DNA of 6,755 bases, taken from an uncultured Coriobacteriales bacterium. Lineage in GTDB: Bacteria; Actinomycetota; Coriobacteriia; Coriobacteriales; UMGS124. The stretch spans positions 1 to 6,755 of the forward strand of contig CAIFEU010000136.1 of assembly GCA_903789505.1 (NCBI GenBank). The letters are read 5' to 3'. The position numbers were made by a program, and so were the translations under genes. The notes beneath the pieces are model-generated. The model was not told the origin of the DNA. It saw only the letters and a program-made list of their open reading frames with translations, and did no database searches. Below are positions 5,630 through 6,755 of this stretch, one piece after another (the stretch's first letter is position 1; each line of letters starts with the position of its first letter).

Positions 5630-6120
5630 GGGTTGTAGTTCTACAACCTGGTCGAGGACCTCACGATACGCGAGAACATCGAGGTCTGCGCCTACCTCTC
5701 CCCAGACCCGCTTCCCCTTGACGACCTTCTGCGCTCCCTGGGACTCTGGGAGCAGCGCGACAAGTTCCCCCGGAGGTGTCCGGCGGGCAGCAGCAGCGCC
5801 GCTCCATCGGGCGCGCGCTCGTGAAGAGGCCCGCACTGCTGCTGTGCGACGAGCCGACGGGCGCACCGTTCAACGAGACGTTCGGCAACGCACAGGGCTG
5901 GTTCAACGGCTATGTGAGCGACGACGAGCTGACAATCGGCGCGGACTACCTGGCCTCGGTCGTGACGCCGCAGGACATGCGACGGCTTGCCGACCAGATG
6001 ATGGACTCCTTCGGCGACCTCGTGAGCTACATCCTGCTCGCGGCGGTGCTCGTGGCCCTGATTCACCTGCGGAACGTCAGGCGCGTCCCGCTGTCGCCGG
6101 CGCTCAAGGTGCAGGAGTAG
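5630..6120 (+). pseudogene. Remnant of an ABC exporter: truncated ATPase fused to permease fragments
   Basis: Three pieces of a MacB/FtsX-type ABC exporter are joined. Piece 1 (5639-5775) encodes FYNLVEDLTIRENIEV...LLRSLGLWEQRDKFPR, the region after the Q-loop of a LolD/MacB-like ATPase. Piece 2 (5776-5865), shifted by one base, encodes the signature and Walker B: SGGQQQRRSIGRALVKRP, then LLLCDEPTGA. Piece 3 (about 5866-6120) encodes permease sequence, FNETFGNAQGWFNGYVSDDEL and on to DSFGDL, then apparently a jump to the last membrane helix and the typical end PLSPALKVQE. Missing are the ATPase N-terminus with Walker A, the ATPase C-terminus with the H-loop, and most of the permease. A TAG at 5636-5638 stands where the Q-loop glutamine is expected (CAG to TAG is one transition). 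A GGGGAGG ribosome-binding site survives at 5554-5560, overlapping the MarR stop, with no start codon after it. Nothing recognisable is left in 5561-5629. It was probably the MarR-controlled operon. Confidence 0.8.
5776..6120 (+). CDS. Residual 114-codon chimeric reading frame inside the ABC remnant
   Basis: From a GTG at 5776 the frame stays open through the ATPase signature/Walker B piece (residues 2-30), the permease piece (31-82) and a final membrane helix (about 84-97), to TAG at 6118-6120. Automated annotation would probably call it a gene. It cannot be a working ATPase (no Walker A, Q-loop or H-loop) nor a full permease. The GTG corresponds to a valine in front of the signature motif of the parent protein, and no well-spaced ribosome-binding site precedes it. 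That it stays open across two apparent deletion joints may be chance or a sign of recent decay. Expression is doubtful. Confidence 0.3.
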   Translation: MSGGQQQRRSIGRALVKRPALLLCDEPTGAPFNETFGNAQGWFNGYVSDDELTIGADYLASVVTPQDMRRLADQMMDSFGDLVSYILLAAVLVALIHLRNVRRVPLSPALKVQE

Positions 6121-6150
6121 GGGCGCGGCAGAAGGCCGAGGGGGTGGCGT

Positions 6151-6175
6151 CCGTGGCGCGGGCGCGGCGCCACGG
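6151..6175. terminator. Hairpin 30 bp after the ABC remnant
   Basis: A perfect 9-bp stem, CCGTGGCGC (6151-6159) with GCGCCACGG (6167-6175), has a 7-base loop. No T-run follows. It may be the leftover 3' structure of the exporter operon. Confidence 0.35.
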
Positions 6176-6204
6176 CGGTGGCGGCCGGTTGCGACGCCGG
6201 GCGG

Positions 6205-6247
6205 GCGCCCCCGATTGCGGGCTCCGCGCTGCGCTCGGGGGCGCTTT
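6205..6247 (+). terminator. 10-bp GC hairpin followed by TTT
   Basis: GCGCCCCCGA (6205-6214) pairs exactly with TCGGGGGCGC (6235-6244), with a 20-base GC-rich loop, and TTT follows at 6245-6247. It resembles a weak intrinsic terminator for plus-strand transcription from the MarR/ABC region. The loop is long and the T-run is short. Confidence 0.4.
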
Positions 6248-6280
6248 GCCGCGCTCGGCTGTCGATGCGGGCACATGGCG

Positions 6281-6323
6281 GAAGGCGCCCCGGCCCCTGG
6301 AGGAGGGAAACCGGGACGCCTTC
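6281..6323 (-). terminator. 12-of-13-bp hairpin between convergent genes
   Basis: Arms 6281-6293 and 6311-6323 pair at 12 of 13 positions (one C-A mismatch), with a 17-base loop. It lies about 55 bases past the glutamine synthetase stop codon on the minus strand. No clear T-run follows on either strand, though a pyrimidine-rich TCTCGTCTC follows on the plus strand. It could serve either transcription unit; direction is uncertain. Confidence 0.35.
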
Positions 6324-6356
6324 TCTCGTCTCACGTACCGTCTCGCGTTAGCGCCG

Positions 6357-6372
6357 CGCTCCGGCGGGAGCG
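6357..6372 (-). terminator. Short hairpin right after the glutamine synthetase stop codon
   Basis: CGCTCC (6357-6362) pairs with GGAGCG (6367-6372) around a 4-base loop, ending four bases from the minus-strand stop codon at 6377-6379. The stem is only 6 bp and no T-run follows, so support is weak. Confidence 0.25.
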
Positions 6373-6376
6373 GTCG

Positions 6377-6755
6377 TTAGCAGTAGAACAGAATCTTGTT
6401 GTAGGTCGGCATCGGCCATGCCTCGGTCGAGACGACGTTCTCCATCGCGTCGCACGCGGCGCGCAGGCGGGCCATCGCGCCGAGCACGTCGTCGTGGAAC
6501 GAGCGCGCCTTGGCGAGGGAGTCCTCGGTGCCCTGGGCCTTGGCGAGCGCGGCGTCGAGCTCCGCTGTTGCCTCGCCGATCTCGTTGGAGCCCTCGTTGA
6601 GCATCCTGAGCAGCGTCACGTCGCTGCTCGGCACCAGGTCGGGCACGGCGGTCTTCTTGTCGATGATCGTGGAGGCCACCTCGTCGGCGTACCTGGTCAC
6701 GGCAGGGGCGATCTTGCGCTTGGTCATGTGGCTCATGGTCTGGCCCTCGATGTTG
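6377..6755 (-). CDS. glnN: Glutamine synthetase type III, C-terminal fragment (5' part outside window)
   Basis: The visible 125 residues are the C-terminal end of a type III glutamine synthetase, the large (about 700-residue) form of the enzyme that makes glutamine from glutamate, ammonia and ATP in the cytoplasm. The reading begins NIEGQTMSHMTKRKIAPAV, matching the conserved stretch that opens the type III C-terminal helical region. It continues as long acidic and alanine-rich helices (for example EIGEATAELDAALAKAQG) and ends WPMPTYNKILFYC, the family's W-P-x-P-T-Y-x-x-I/L-L-F terminus. The stop codon TAA is at 6377-6379. The catalytic domains and the start lie beyond 6755, so the gene's control region cannot be seen. 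It is convergent with the ABC remnant. Type III enzymes are known from Bacteroidetes, cyanobacteria, clostridia and some actinobacteria, consistent with the inferred host. Confidence 0.88.
   Translation of the reverse strand, partial: NIEGQTMSHMTKRKIAPAVTRYADEVASTIIDKKTAVPDLVPSSDVTLLRMLNEGSNEIGEATAELDAALAKAQGTEDSLAKARSFHDDVLGAMARLRAACDAMENVVSTEAWPMPTYNKILFYC

Noticed and set aside
3981..5866. Two long minus-strand frames (3981-5027 and 4763-5866)
   Set aside because: Both are antisense to the reductase and MarR genes and the ABC remnant, have biased composition and show no motif.
1..6755. tRNA or rRNA genes, CRISPR arrays, insertion sequences and attachment sites
   Set aside because: Looked for; no cloverleaf, rRNA-like stretch, regularly spaced repeat, transposase motif or terminal inverted repeat was seen.

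Overview
The window is very GC-rich (roughly 70% by eye) and looks like chromosomal DNA of an anaerobic actinobacterium of the class Coriobacteriia (Eggerthellaceae or an Olsenella-like relative). This rests on the combination of Tat-exported redox proteins, a LuxR-type regulator with a 12-helix membrane domain, a HypA hydrogenase-maturation protein and a type III glutamine synthetase. The assignment comes from gene content only; no database search was possible.

Layout from left to right. (1) Positions 1-1940, minus strand: a two-gene unit, a Tat-exported protein with two ferredoxin-type [4Fe-4S] motifs followed by hypA, whose end lies outside the window. A perfect 15-bp GC hairpin sits between them. 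(2) Positions 1941-2168: a divergent control region with a 10-bp palindrome and a weak promoter candidate. (3) Positions 2169-3668, plus strand: a 12-TM membrane protein with a C-terminal LuxR DNA-binding domain. (4) Positions 3669-3836: a hairpin, then a very good sigma-70-type promoter (TTTACA-16-TATAAT) with a perfect 19-bp palindrome just downstream of it. (5) Positions 3837-4766, plus: a Tat-exported nitroreductase-like protein that ends in an FMN-attachment-like motif, DAVSGAT. (6) Positions 4767-5020: two hairpins, the second a good intrinsic terminator, then a palindrome in front of the next gene. (7) Positions 5021-5554, plus: a MarR-family repressor. (8) Positions 5630-6120, plus: the wreck of an ABC transporter operon, in which part of the ATPase is joined to two pieces of an FtsX/MacB-type permease. 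(9) Positions 6121-6376: non-coding, packed with GC-rich hairpins. (10) Positions 6377-6755, minus: the C-terminal end of a type III glutamine synthetase.

How the parts may work together (inference): the left half reads as a redox module, an exported iron-sulfur protein co-oriented with a nickel-hydrogenase maturation factor and divergent from a membrane-anchored regulator that could sense an extracellular or membrane signal. The middle is a separately regulated, exported flavoprotein reductase. The MarR protein probably once controlled the adjacent ABC exporter, which is now broken, leaving the repressor without its obvious target; the reductase promoter with its palindromic operator is a candidate remaining or alternative target. 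The most interesting single observation is the C-terminal flavinylation-like motif on the exported nitroreductase-like protein.
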